Positions 38,227 through 50,000 of a DNA stretch of 64,000 nucleotides are shown here, in pieces (the stretch's first letter is position 1; each line of letters begins with the position of its first letter). This DNA is from Stichopus chloronotus. Taxonomy: Eukaryota; Echinodermata; Holothuroidea; Aspidochirotida; Stichopodidae. The notes beneath the pieces are model-generated. The model worked only from the letters and a program-made list of their open reading frames with translations. It was not told where the DNA came from and did no database searches. Location: positions 13,908,825-13,972,824 of the forward strand of contig CM037841.1 of NCBI GenBank assembly GCA_021234535.1, read 5' to 3'. A program made the translations under genes and the position numbers.

Positions 38227-41200
38227 CTCTGTCCACACTTGTTCAAAATGCTTCTCCTCCCACATGCTTTCATGGATTTGTTTGAAACTTGGACGTAATG
38301 TTTCCTAGGTGGTGGGCTTTTTGGGGTGTTCAGGAATTTTTGGTCCAAGGTCCCATATGGGCCCTGTGGCCCATTTTATGTAATTCCACAAAATGCTTCT
38401 CCTCCTACAGATACTCTTGTACAGTGGTGATGGTTCATAATAAAACTCTGTTAGTGGTACCTTTAGGGGTGTTCAGGAATCTTTGGCCCAAGGTCCGATG
38501 TGGGCCCAATGACCCATCATGTGAAATTCTGTTTGAAATGTTGCTTCTCACACATGCATCCATGGATTTATATTTAACTTGGACACAATAATCCCTGGGT
38601 GGTGCTTCATCTGGGGTGTACAAAAAAGTTTCAGTCTAAGGTTCCATGTGAACCCTATGGTCCATTTTATGAAATTCTACAAAATGCTTCTTCTCCTATA
38701 GATTGTATTGTACAATGTTGATGGTTTGTCACAATGATGCTCAGTTATTGGTCCCTTCAGGGTGTTCAGGAATTGGTTGTCCAAGACCCCCATGTGGGCC
38801 CAATGGCCCATTTTATGTAATTATGCAAATTACCTGTTTTCTACTGTTAAAGTGCCCCTTTAAACTGTTGTACACATCTCAAATATCCCTATCATGCATG
38901 AATGATAATTGAATAATTGGACAGTGTCAGTTGCTATTCTAATTGAAACTGTGTATTGCCCTCAGGTATGTTGACCAGTATTTGGACTTAAAGGGGCACT
39001 TTGAATTGTTTCATGAACTTCAGTTTGTCTAAAAGATCAAACTTCTGCAATGTTGGGGCTCTAGTTAATGAAATTCTGAAAATTGTTCAGTCCTACAGAT
39101 TTTCTTGTACAGTGTTGATGATTTGGTATAATGATACTCAGTGGTGCCTATAATTTGACATAATGATACATAAATGGTACCTTCAGGATGTTGAGGTATG
39201 AGCTTCTGCACCAATTGGTGCTCTAGTTTTCTTTGCACTAATCTCTTTCCTTAGGGACAACATTCTGTCAGTAGTTTACTAATGTCTTCATATGGAAGGG
39301 ATTTTAAATAAGTGTAGCAAATCAAAAACCACTTGCCGTAAATGCCTACCATAGCAGCGTTAAATAGCAAATTTGTGACAAAAGCAGGATGCAGGCACTG
39401 TATTAGATTCTTTTGTGCAATATGTCACAGAATTGTTAAATGGAAAAGAACAACTATACAGTTGCAGCATTGAATTTCTCATAGTAGTTCTTTCCTAAGT
39501 CATTGCAATGCTATCTTCACAAAAGTTTAACCTCTGGTGACATCAAATAACCTTTGACCCCTAAAATAAGGTACCTTCACTTCATGTTTACACTCACTCT
39601 CGTGCTGTCAGTCTGCAGTTTCCATCTTCTATCTATCAAGAGATATTGCATCAACAGACTTTTTCCATCCACACTTTCCAATGTCCCTTGCCCTCTAGTA
39701 AGGCCACAAAAGTAACACTGCAGTGTTCTCTTGACGACAACACAAATTCATGGCAAATCCTATCACTCACTGTTGTAGCCACATACACACGCAAAACGGG
39801 TTAAGCGACTGTAGCATTGCTACTGTGGTCTTTCAAAGTGTGATAGATATGACCTTATGATAGTGCAGTGCATAGTGAAAAATAGCTAAGCTCATGCAGT
39901 TGTTAGGTTATTTAACCTGAAGATTGACCTCTTTATTTTCTCACAGAGGGTTGCACTTCATCTGTATGTTCGTCCTTCGTGTGGCAAAACAAAAAGAGGA
40001 GGAAGAGAATCTTCAACCTTGCCTGCAGGAGGCGTACGAAACTACATTGAAAAAGCACCATGCTTGGCTGGTGCAGAAGACTATACAGGTTAGTTTATGT
40101 TGGTTTTATACAAGGACCAAGGGATAATCAGATCAAACATCGAATCCGGTGGATATTTAGCGCTGTGGGTTAAATATCAGATTGGCAAAATTTAGTGAAT
40201 TCAATCTTGCAATGTTCAGCTACCTAAAAATACATTTTCTTCAAGGGACGTAGTAATCACTGATTCAGTATAAGAATTAAAACATCCCCATGGGGGCTAT
40301 TTTCCATCTGAAAAGGTAAATAGACACCGGTGGGAATGGGTAGGGGCAGCTATGGATTGGAATTGGATCTTTTGGTTGCATCAGGGAGGTGGTATTAGAT
40401 GGAGATCTATCGAAAACTCTTTCTTTGAAGCCTACTAGTTGCCGCCAGTAATCTCTTTTGTGTGTTGTTCTTGATGATTCAATAGGCTTAAGAGGTGTTA
40501 AGAACTAAGTACAAGCGGGAGATGTCGTCTGCTACATCTCGATGAGCAGGTCGCGAAATTTGCCCCTCGCCTTAACATTGCCAGTCGCTTAAGCTGCAAA
40601 TAAATTTGAGGGTTTCGACGCGTTTCAACGCTATTTACAACACACTTGTCTAGTACCCTACAACTTGCTCAAAATGAGGGTGTCTTTTAGATCATGCCAT
40701 CAAATGCGAAAATAAGTCAAAAACCGACGGCAAAGTTTAGTCTTATACTTCCTTTGCTCATTTGCATAGACCATGAGCACTGGTTTATAGCCAGCATCAT
40801 AAGGTTTTTTGGCAATAAACAGTTGTTTGGAATGTCCGAACAGTGTTTCGTACTTGACTGTCGGCAACTAGTTAGACATTAAAGCATTCCTTTAACTAAT
40901 CTTTTTTGTTGGGGTCGCTGTAGGTATGAAGGAGCAGATGAGGTTGCCTAGATATTAGACAAAGGTGTCTCAATGCCTTTTAGTTCAATAATCCCCAATT
41001 AAAGGATTCAGTCTCTACTCTAAGGTCAGTCTCATTGGATTAGCATAAATTAAAGTTTCCGATGGATCTCCATCTAATAACACCTCCCTGGTTGCATCGA
41101 CATGGAACATCTTTTTTATAAAATACAGGATTGGTAAATGTTTGTAATTGGGCTAAGCTTGAGTTAAATATATAATTTGATACCTAAAGGTGATGGATTG

Positions 41201-41891
41201 GAGATCAGCTGATGTTCAAAAGTCAGCAAGGCAGATATGCATGGGAAAGTGTAGATTACGAGGTGTAAGGATATCGGGTTGCTCTGTGATATGATGTAAC
41301 AGCATTGATAGCAAAGGGATAGGATATCAGGCCGTTGCTGTGGTGAAAACCTTGGCCAAAGGATCGGCAGACGAATTTAGACCATGTCAGTAAACACATA
41401 GTTCCACATCACCAAGTCACTATATCTTTGTTGTAAACTTAACTTCTGGTGTTGGAGATCTCTGTATGAAAGGAAACACTTACAAGTACATTCCTAATAC
41501 TTATATAGTTACCCATAATAACTAATAATTCCAAGTATGCTTAGACAGATTTTTGGCAAAGAGTATATGAAATTCTGTTAGTGCATAGTGTTCAGAGATG
41601 CGTCTCACTTCTGTACTTTTCCTCAAACTATCTGTGATTTGTATAAAATGAGAAGCCCCTCCTCAGCAAACTTCAGGTCTCAGGTTCTCTTTTTCATGTT
41701 CACTTCTACAGCTTTCGTTCAAAGCCGCACCTTATTATTCCGACCTGATGGATTCCCTCTCCAATGGGGCCTCAAAGGAAGTTATCATAGAAGATATAAA
41801 TGAATATGTCGATGTCCTGCAACAGAACATCGACGCAATCCAAGATTTTTACGTGAAAAGTGGATTACCGGAGACGCCGTTGTCATGTTGA
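35087..41891 (+). CDS. Glycolipid transfer protein (GLTP) family gene
   Basis: Four exons with matching phases are recognised: 35087-35145 (enters in phase 1), 36316-36446 (phase 0 to 2), 39947-40088 and 41712-41891 (stop TGA at 41889). The joined product is about 165 residues of a fold usually near 200. It carries the GLTP glycolipid headgroup signature: D-x(3)-N-x(2)-K across the first junction, Trp in L-L-W-L and His in K-K-H-H-A-W. GLTP-fold proteins carry single glycosphingolipids or ceramide-1-phosphate between membranes in the cytosol. The N-S-A-T-D-A-L-L-W-L-V-R-G-L stretch is closer to the PLEKHA8/FAPP2 GLTP domain than to human GLTP. This could therefore be a stand-alone GLTP or the end of a PH-GLTP protein; no PH domain was seen upstream. 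The exon for the first helices is missing. AATAAA at about 42144 may end the transcript. Confidence 0.9.
36316..36446 (+). CDS. GLTP gene exon with the conserved Trp
   Basis: Acceptor CCATCTTGGACAG precedes K-L-R-K-R-H, supplying the Lys55 equivalent. The exon ends in the A-L-L-W-L-V helix containing the Trp96 equivalent, which stacks on the sugar ring in known structures. Donor AG|GTAATG leaves two bases. Confidence 0.9.
37125..37793 (+). repeat. 336-bp tandem duplication in a GLTP intron
   Basis: Copy 1 (37125-37460) and copy 2 (37461 to about 37793) are directly adjacent and roughly 97% identical by eye, with about a dozen substitutions. The high identity indicates a recent duplication. 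The unit has no open frame of note and lies in the 36447-39946 intron. Confidence 0.95.
38167..38225. repeat. (TCTA)n microsatellite
   Basis: About 14 perfect TCTA units lie in the GLTP intron. The plus-strand frame 38084-38308 that reads Y-L-S-I through it is an artefact. Confidence 0.97.
38246..39215 (+). repeat. Alternating about 145-bp tandem array (A-B-A-B)
   Basis: Units begin with AAAATGCTTCT-CTCC at about 38246, 38391, 38537 (diverged) and 38681. Odd units continue with CATGGATTT and ACTTGGAC. Even units continue with AGAT and TTGTACA-TG-TGATGGTT. All share a GGTGTTCAGGAAT and TGGGCCC-A-GG-CCCA phrase. A further even-type unit lies at about 39090-39215. This is a higher-order repeat of about 290 bp made of two subtypes. 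The exact 15-mer inverted pair at 38849-38863 and 38988-39002 lies in the gap. Confidence 0.75.
39947..40088 (+). CDS. GLTP gene exon with the conserved His
   Basis: Acceptor TATTTTCTCACAG and donor GTTAGT bound a 142-nt exon. It encodes G-L-H-F-I-C-M-F-V-L, an acidic loop K-E-E-E-E and the A-Y-E-T-T-L-K-K-H-H-A-W-L-V-Q helix. This contains the His140 equivalent that contacts the ceramide amide. Confidence 0.92.
40382..41090. mobile_element. Non-autonomous hAT-like element with TSD
   Basis: The ends are inverted repeats: CAGGGAGGTGGTATTAGATG at 40382 and its near-perfect complement ending at 41090. The similarity extends about 35 bases inward. The 7-mer GTTGCAT directly flanks both ends (40375-40381 and 41091-41097), a clean target-site duplication. 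CAGGG termini are typical of hAT elements, which usually make 8-bp duplications. The 709-bp interior has no transposase, so it must have been moved in trans. It lies in the last GLTP intron. Confidence 0.8.
41712..41891 (+). CDS. GLTP gene terminal exon
   Basis: Acceptor TTCACTTCTACAG opens a phase-0 exon with L-S-F-K-A-A-P-Y-Y-S-D-L-M, the A-P-Y motif shared by the family. A helical C-terminus follows (Y-V-D-V-L-Q-Q-N-I-D-A-I-Q) and the frame stops at 41889. The last residues are P-L-S-C. AATAAA occurs about 250 bases downstream. Confidence 0.93.
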   Translation, partial: LSFKAAPYYSDLMDSLSNGASKEVIIEDINEYVDVLQQNIDAIQDFYVKSGLPETPLSC

Positions 41892-42729
41892 GGTGACGGA
41901 CGTAGACCGATGATCAAATTTAATTTATTATTAAGACTGCCAGTAAGTCCTCAACTCAAATCTGCTATATATACCATTGTGGTGTATGAATGAATATTCA
42001 TGCTATGTTTGTGATACGTAAGATCAAAGGTGTGATTCGCAATGGCTGCATGAAAACAAACGTATAGTTGGATGATTAAACTGTTATTCATCAATGAACA
42101 TAAATATCATATTTCTCATGATATTTCATCATGTGTTAAATCTAATAAAGCAAAGGTGTATCAAAGGTTTACTCAGAAATTAAAGTTTGATGCAATATCA
42201 TAGCCACTTTTCCTAAAAATGTCCCGAATAAAGGGTTTGACACGACTTGGTTTTGTTGACTTGAAATGCTAGAAAATTACATAAATTTAATGAGTTCAGT
42301 CATCATAGAACAGTTGGAATTATCATAATTGCAATTACAAACTATTAAATTGTTGTATTTCAGTTAAACTGATGCATTTACGTGGCAGTACCACAGACTA
42401 GAAATGTGTAGCACTTTGTGTTTGGTGTTTGGAAGGGGGATGTCACAAGGGGAAAGTACTGACGCATGTTCATGGGCAAGTAACTGCTTGTGTAAAACCA
42501 GATACCCTTTGAAAAGAGAATCAAGAATGAAAAACACAGATCTACATTACATCTTGGGAGCACTATCTGCATACACCATGTAGTTGTTCGCAGGTCCATC
42601 GTTATCTTTTTAGTCAAATTCCATTAACGTATAGTCAAATAATAAATAGCAATTACAATGAATAATTTATGACAAATAGTCTTAGCTAACTGAAGGCTGT
42701 CAAATATGGAACTGTTGGATTAGGTAAAA

Positions 42730-42930
42730 GGGGGCAGATCCAGAAATTTGTGAAGGGGAGGGGGGTGGAGATGACTATTGAGCAGTGTCCTGCTGAACTA
42801 TAATTTATGTCGCTCTAAAAAAAAAAAAGGTGAGTACAGTTCTGAAAAGTCTGCCTTCTTTTGCTTTCAAGGTTCCTTTTCTTCCTCTTTTCAAAGTGAT
42901 GTATGATGTATACCCCCCTGTATCCGCCCT
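42730..42930. mobile_element. Short MITE-like element
   Basis: The left end GGGGGCAGATCCAG and the complement of the right end (CTGTATCCGCCCT at about 42918-42930) form imperfect inverted termini about 200 bp apart. The same CTGTATCCGCCC terminus occurs near 17245. No clear target-site duplication was found and the superfamily is unknown. Confidence 0.4.
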
Positions 42931-45900
42931 CAAGTAAGCATTGTGGTAGCTCTGTCTCGTTGCTAAGTAGTTTATTTCATGATTCACTCAGAGGAACTTT
43001 TCTTGGGAGGATAAATTAATTAAAGACAAATTGTCTTACCATTACAGTAACATTTTTTTTTTTATAGAATCAAAAGGTGTAATGACCCTCTGTTGCTGGA
43101 TCGTATTTTTAGGGTTTACATGTTCTTGAAAGGTTGCTTTATTTAGGTCAATAGAATGTTAATTATGGGAGGTTTAAAGCATTGGGCAATATGGTCTATG
43201 TAACTGTTTTTAGTAACTAGGAATATGCAAAATTATGCAAAATTGCTATACTTTTAGCAACACAATTTTTTTTGTGTGTGTGTGCTTGCTTTCAATATTT
43301 GATGATGTTTTCCATATGCAATGATTGGTTTCAGAGTTCCACCGAGACAGCACAGCCTTTGTGTTGTTCATTAGTTTTCCGTATGCATGACAATGTTGCT
43401 AATTTTAGCAAATTGGTAAATTAGATCATTTCCAAAGATCTCTAACATGTGACTATGTGATGTGCTATGTGACAACACTTGTGACATCTAGTGTGTGACA
43501 TTAAGTGTGTCACATCTATGTGACATCAAGTGCCAGTGCTCATAGTACTTCAGTAGGTCAATGTACAGTACTACTACAAATTGGGACTAAATTTCAAAAA
43601 TTAATGCAAGTATGAAAATTAAAGATGCTCATGGTGTGCGCAATGATTACGAGGGCAAGCAAATTGCAACAGTATGCAGCTATTCATCAACTAAGCACCT
43701 ACAGAAACTATTGATATTTGTAAAAGAAAACACAAGCAGTTTTAACAGATGCAGGGCACTTTCTCAGCACATCATCCTTAACATGAACACTATTACTCTG
43801 TTACTGTGAATCTGCTAGATTCTGAAGCTGATTGATGTTATGCATGGCACAGAGTGGACTTTTGCTGTGTAATTAAAGTAGGTTGGGCCACAGTAAGTAT
43901 TAAAGGGTTTTGAACTGAACAAGTTAATTCCTTTCATGTTACTGTAATTTGGCATGGTACTGAACACCTGTAGCTCACAACCCTCACAAGATGGTAGTGT
44001 TTATGCAAAAAGGAATATATTATTTCAACCAGGTTTTTTTATTTTCGTAAAACAACTTCCTAGACATCGAAATCTTTCTCATTTAATGTACTGTTTGTTG
44101 ATTTAGAGCAGGGTTTCTTCTTCTGCATGTATCTAGTATTTGGGCTTTTCAAGAGTTTATGAAGGATTATGTTAATATAAAGTATGAATTAATCAAAATA
44201 AAGCCTCAATCATGAGGAATGGCTGATGACTATCCTTCCTACAGTACACCAAGGGGATATATCTTGCTTTTCATGACTTTCAGCAGTTAGAGGTATCCAC
44301 AGCTTTAAATTGAGCTTTATGCCAAGAGATTGTTTGTGTTCAATTTCCTGGCATCTTGTTGCCCAACTGAAACTGGATTTATTTTCAGGGCAGAATTGAG
44401 GGTCATCAGGACCTTCTACTGAAAGTGTAACACACCACCTTCAGTCAATGTTGAGCATACAAGAAACCTCTTGGCTCTATACATTCCCAAATTGCAGGAA
44501 GTTACATGCTCTAGATCTTGTGTGAAGCATTGGGGAATCTGCTCAAAAATTGTAATTTTAAGGAAAAACTGTATGCAGTTGGGACATGTTTTCCACAGAA
44601 AATGACTTTGTGTTTTATCTCAGTGTTTGTCAAAGCTCCTATTCATTGATTCTAAACATACCTAAACTTAGTATTATTGCAAAGAGAAATGTTTTCTGTA
44701 TTGGGATTTCTATATGGGATTGTCTAATTCAACTAAGCCACCTTTTGACACATCTTGCTTATGTGGTACTCAAACTTACCACAACAACATTATGAACAAT
44801 TAGACGGCTTAGTGTTAATGTTCACTTAATGTTAATGTTAGTGTTAACTTTCACACGATGCCACAAGATGTGTTCATTCTGATTATTCACCATACCAATA
44901 CAATTGTTAGATTACACAGTATGTGTTCAAGGGGGATCATCATTCTTCTCACAGTCACCAGAATTGATACGTAAAATATTTCTTGGACAATCAAAACGAT
45001 ATGCTGTAATGAAACTGAGCACCCTGTTAAACATAAAATAGTAGTTTTCGTTGCATGACTCACAAGATTAAAAATCAAGAAAGATCTGCATAGATGAGGT
45101 CAGAAGAAAAGTATTTTGCAATTATAATTGAAGCTAAATGAACAGATTCATTTTCATGAAGTTTCTTAATAAATTTGTCAAGATATGAAGACCGCCTTTA
45201 TTTTTTTTTTTTTTTAATGGAGACCACCCTCAGTATGTTGTCCACAGATTAATACACAAACCTTGACATATTAGAGTTAAGACACAACTACTACTCACAG
45301 CAGGTAGCAGTTCTTTAAAACATGTTTGTATTCCCTATCAACAGGGTGTAAGTATGATGGTTAACACACAGCTATAGAGGGTAGTCAATAGTCAAAATGT
45401 GTCAAATAATCGGTTACCTCCGAACTCTTGTGATACTTGATTGAATAAACTCAGGAATAAGTACTAGTTCATTACATGTAAATATATCTCATGCAAAATG
45501 GAAAGTCATTTTAGTGACTGGTTGGCTGGAGGTGGCTTGATCCTTCATTTGTCTCCCTGCTTCTGTTTTTCTTTCCAAGTTACTAATTACCATCATGAGA
45601 GTGCAATATGAGGAATAATTATTCAAAATATAAATATTTCTTCAAATTCTTCTATTACTTCAAATCAAACTATGACATATTTTAAAAGAAAAGGTGCTTG
45701 CCAGGTATGTCCAAAAGCAACGTAGCTATATTGTTTTGTGTGTTTAGTTATGCTCTATTCAAGCTTTGCTTATCTTTATTTGTGAATGGAGTTGACAGTT
45801 GGTCTCTTCCTGTGCCTGTTCAATGAACAAAGTTTATTGGAATAATGTAGAAGTTAACATAATCATTAGTTCATTTATATGTATTAAATCTCTTTTTTGT

Positions 45901-46619
45901 AAGTTTGATTAAATGGTCTCAATCATTTTTAAGGAGTGAGGGACTATTTGTTGTTTAGTAATTACATGTGTGGATTTAATACCTTGCTGTGTCTTTATCA
46001 TATAAAGTTAAGGTCAGGCTTGATATAGGCAGGGCAGATCACAATGTTTAGTACACTAAAGTAGTTTTGGTGCAAGTCACGGTTTAATGTTGTCAGTAAG
46101 CACCGTAATTTCTGTAAGTATGGATTCCACTAATCTACAATCACAAAAAGACCTGACTGTTGGCATTGCTTTGTTGCAAGATTGGTTTTGTAAATGTGTC
46201 ACAACAACACATTTGCTTCAAAAAATCCCTGATTTATCTTTAGTTACATTTGTGCAATGTTCCACTTTGTTGTATGAACTGCTAAAATATTCCAGGGAGA
46301 TAAATCTCAGTCCGATAAATCTGTCTCAATTGGTCATTGATTCGTCCATCTTGCTGCTACCAAGTATTATCTCAAGCATACCAGCAATATCAGTTGGAGA
46401 AACATTTTAGGCAGAAGCCCTTTAGCATATGCAATCAATGCCAATAGATTAAACGATCTTATGTAGTCTTTTGGTTATCTGTATCACTTTGGGATGATAG
46501 TCCCTCTTATGGTGTCAATGTGGGTCAGTAATGTTTTGATTGTATCTGTGTGGAACAGTGATGAATGTGATGTTATCTTTGTGGAGTAGTAATTTGACTG
46601 TGTGTGACACCACTTCTTT

Positions 46620-46662
46620 TTTTTTTCTTTTTTTTTCTTTTTTTTCTTTTTTTTGGGGGGCA
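46620..46662. repeat. Poly-T tract with C interruptions then G run
   Basis: T8-10 blocks separated by single C, ending in GGGGGG. This is simple-sequence DNA next to a repeat-rich segment. Confidence 0.9.
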
Positions 46663-46715
46663 TGCATGCACAAGTGAGACAGTATTGCCTTTTATGCTGT
46701 CATTGTATTACTTAC

Positions 46716-46764
46716 TTTGATGGTGCTGACACTTTTCTTCTTGCGTTAGCCTCTCATCGGCCAT
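46716..46764 (-). CDS. Candidate first coding exon of an unplaced minus-strand gene
   Basis: On the minus strand a good initiation context (AAGATGGCC) opens 16 codons, M-A-D-E-R-L-T-Q-E-E-K-C-Q-H-H-Q, followed at once by a strong donor A|GTAAGTAAT in phase 1. The charged start and perfect donor suggest a real first exon, but no downstream exon was identified in the next 5 kb. The upstream 200 bases are partly repeat. It could be chance. Confidence 0.3.
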
Positions 46765-46879
46765 CTTTCCAGGACTCACTGGTTGAGTTCTGGCAGGCTG
46801 CTGATTGGCAGACCGCCTAGTCGTAGGGGACTGGCCCGCCCTTGAAGAGGGTGAGTGAGGACCCCCATAACTGCCAACG

Positions 46880-47045
46880 AACCCCCACAAGATCTGTAGA
46901 TCCAATCAGCCTATGGTAGTAGGCCTACATTAGCAACATATGTAATGATTTTAAATTTGTTGGTCATAATTGTCGGGTAAAATGTTTCACTTGCGGTAAA
47001 AGTTAACCCCCCCACTGAAAAAGCTGTATATGGGCCTGCTGCAAG
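46880..47045 (+). repeat. Interspersed repeat, copy 2
   Basis: Second copy of the repeat at 29234-29400, in the same orientation, with a short C run replacing part of the copy-1 sequence near 47010. It partly overlaps the putative upstream region of the minus-strand exon at 46716-46764. Confidence 0.75.
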
Positions 47046-47049
47046 CAAT

Positions 47050-50000
47050 ACTTCTCTTACCTACACCAAAAATTCTTTATGCACAGTTTTTCATGAAGCA
47101 ATTTCTAGGCAGTATGAGCTCTATTTGTAGGCCTATTTATAAACCTGAGTTTGTCAGGTCAGGGATATAAGGTACATGAGTGACATGTCATCTTTTGTGA
47201 CCACAGTATTCTGTATTATGTTATTAGTAGTGTAAGGGGTATTTTATTACATTTCTTTCTTTAAAGTATGTGTTACATTCACCGAAGGTGAAATGGTCCT
47301 TATACTTTGATGTATTAAATTTCATGTAGTTTCAACACTTGTAGGTTTTATTGCTGTTATACATCACACCGTACTGTAGTACAAGCATAGTTAGCATTAG
47401 TAAATGTTACTGTGAAAGGAACGTTCTTTGTTCATTACATCTCTTAAATGTAACTTGTCTCTGTTATTTGTTTGATTTTACTATAGTATTTAAAGACATT
47501 TGTAGATTTATCAATCTCTTCATAAAAATGTGTTGTACGACATTGCCACAAAATTTGCATGCAAACAAGGTAGTCAATTAAACGGAACTCATGCTAATGT
47601 GCCTTTGAGAATATCAGGGTTGTAGTGGAGGCCTCAGAGTCGTAGGCATTGGTGGTCTTCAGGCCTTCATACACAAAGTGTTAACACCAGCCACAATTCA
47701 AGGCCAGCCTCAGCCTACCAGGACTCGACTACAACATACTGAAGAATGTATTCTATTTAAGATGTTGTATAGATAAGTAGATCACGCAATAGTATAACCA
47801 ATCCAGTGGCATACCACTGCAAAATTTTCAAATCTATATTACAGTGCATGCTAGACAATGGGTCATTGACATCCAGTTGGCATACTTGCACCAGTTTATC
47901 AATGGTGTATGGTACTGAAACGTTTAGCAGCTGATGTTAGAAAAGTAAATGCAAACAGTAACAACTATGCTCCGTATTCATTCCATGGCAAATCACAAGC
48001 TATGGTGACATCATAGTCTACACTTGTTCTAGTCTCAGTCATAAAGTCCATCATTTTAAGGTTATTGCAGTTTTTCATTGGTATGACACATTGTTATTTA
48101 TACTCTTATTCCTTGCCTAACTCTTTACATCTGCATGAGGTGAAAAATCATGGCCGCTGTCATGGCGACTAATAATGCCATGGTTCACCACTGTTGGGAT
48201 TGAGGTGAAGACCACTTTTGTCATTTTAAATATTTAGCTAAGTATTTCCTTCTTCCTGCATTAAAAATAAGAATCAGCTCAAATGGAACCATTGAAAATC
48301 TGCACAAATTTTGTCTAACTATACATGTGCTTGCTTGACATTGATTTAGTGTGTGGTGTAGGAGTATGTGTGGAGTGTGAATATAATCATCTGTCATGGC
48401 TTATGTATGGTCTGTACTCTGTACATGGCAATATCTTAATTATGCTTAAGTTACAGTAATTTTTCATAAATTTTAATGTATGCCATCAAATTACTTGATG
48501 TTGACAAAATAATGATTTAACACAACCAGCAAATTATTTTGGCTGTTTCACATCAAACTGATGCATCTCTGTTCTTTGTTTTCTGTTGATGTCCATGGTA
48601 ATCAATTCATCAGTCTCTTGACATTTCCTGCTCCAGAGATGTGCCTATACCTCAGAGCTTCCAGTGGCTTTGATCGTTGGGTCTCCCATTGGGGCCTGCT
48701 CTTTGACCCCACCAGGGAGCCTACAGTACATAAGAAGCCCCCCTCCCCAGCCCCACTCTTTAAAGATCCCACTGCAGGCTTGATTTTGCACATGTGAAAT
48801 GGGTTAGGCCCAAATTTCTTTGGCCCTTTATTTTCCCATCACACTTTCTGGTCTGAAATTTGGCTGTCATCGTGGTCAGTTCAGTACTGTATGATATTAC
48901 TGATTCATCTTTCCTCTCCCATTAGCAAATCAGTTGTCTGGATTTGTAAAATAATTTGACTCAGTCATCATCACCCCAAGCTACAGTTTGGCTAGGAGTA
49001 AGCAAAATTGCTAAATGGTGCTGTTCTTTGATTGATAATATATCCTAAAGATTCAGACTACTGTAGCTCATATTACATATACCAGCATACACAGGTGTGG
49101 AGTGATTTGATTACACATGTGGTCCTTGTATGGAGATGTTTTACACCGGTTGTGGGAGGGACTTGAAGTAAGTGGTTGGGAGAATTGAAAGTGGGGCGAT
49201 GAGTCACTGCCTTTAACTGGGTAATAACACGCATTAAGTGCGGACTACTTTTTTTTTCACTCCTGCTAGCTTCTTGTGAGAAGCAAATAGTACATCCACC
49301 TTCTGTGATAAAAGCAAAGCTGTGGTGCCATGATCAAAGTGTGGTAAGCAGTCCACCCAGACTTTCATGCAACTATAAAGGGTGATGGGTGATCAAGGAG
49401 TAGCTGATCTTCGCAAATAATATATCCTCAAACTTTACAAGAGATTGGCCTCTTGGCCACAAGAATTATTGATGAGTTCCAACGACTTTGAAAATATAAA
49501 CTAAGCACAAAGTCATCGCATCTGCCTGCTTTTAGAAGACAATTTCTAAATTGTTAGTAAAATCCACTCATGTTTGATGAACTGTATGGTTAGCCTAATT
49601 TTGCCACATCAAAACATTTATTATTGCTCAGTTTTTGCTCTTACCCAATAAGTAAACAGATGGGTTCCATTGCCAAGCCAAAGAGCTCCATACATCTGTA
49701 GATTTTCAATTGTTTTGATTATGACCACAACAGCAAGGACCCTCATACTGTTACTGTGACAAACTTCAGTTCACGCTGATTTTCAAGTCACAGGCGTTCA
49801 AACTGATCTCTTTTTCATCACATGTTCATTTTCCTACAATAAAGAGCAGCAAGCATCACTCACTGTCCATATTCCGCATAAAATTTTCAGCAAGTTGTTC
49901 AGCTTGAAACATGCACACAAGGTTTACAACCTTTGACCTCTGCAAACATGTGGGTATGGGCTACAAAAACAACTTTGAGACAGGAACTACTAGAGGAAAT

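Larger units (their letters stand above)
41892..46715. other. 3' flank of GLTP and intergenic DNA, no gene recognised
   Basis: Besides the GLTP poly(A) candidate (42144-42149), a MITE-like element at 42730-42930 and scattered A/T runs, no exon could be supported. Short frames such as 42378-42617 and 44887-45078 on the minus strand and 46087-46410 on the plus strand show no family resemblance or splice context. Confidence 0.45.

Noticed and set aside
46087..46410. 107-codon plus-strand frame
   Set aside because: Ser/Leu-rich with no motif, repeat or splice context; treated as chance.
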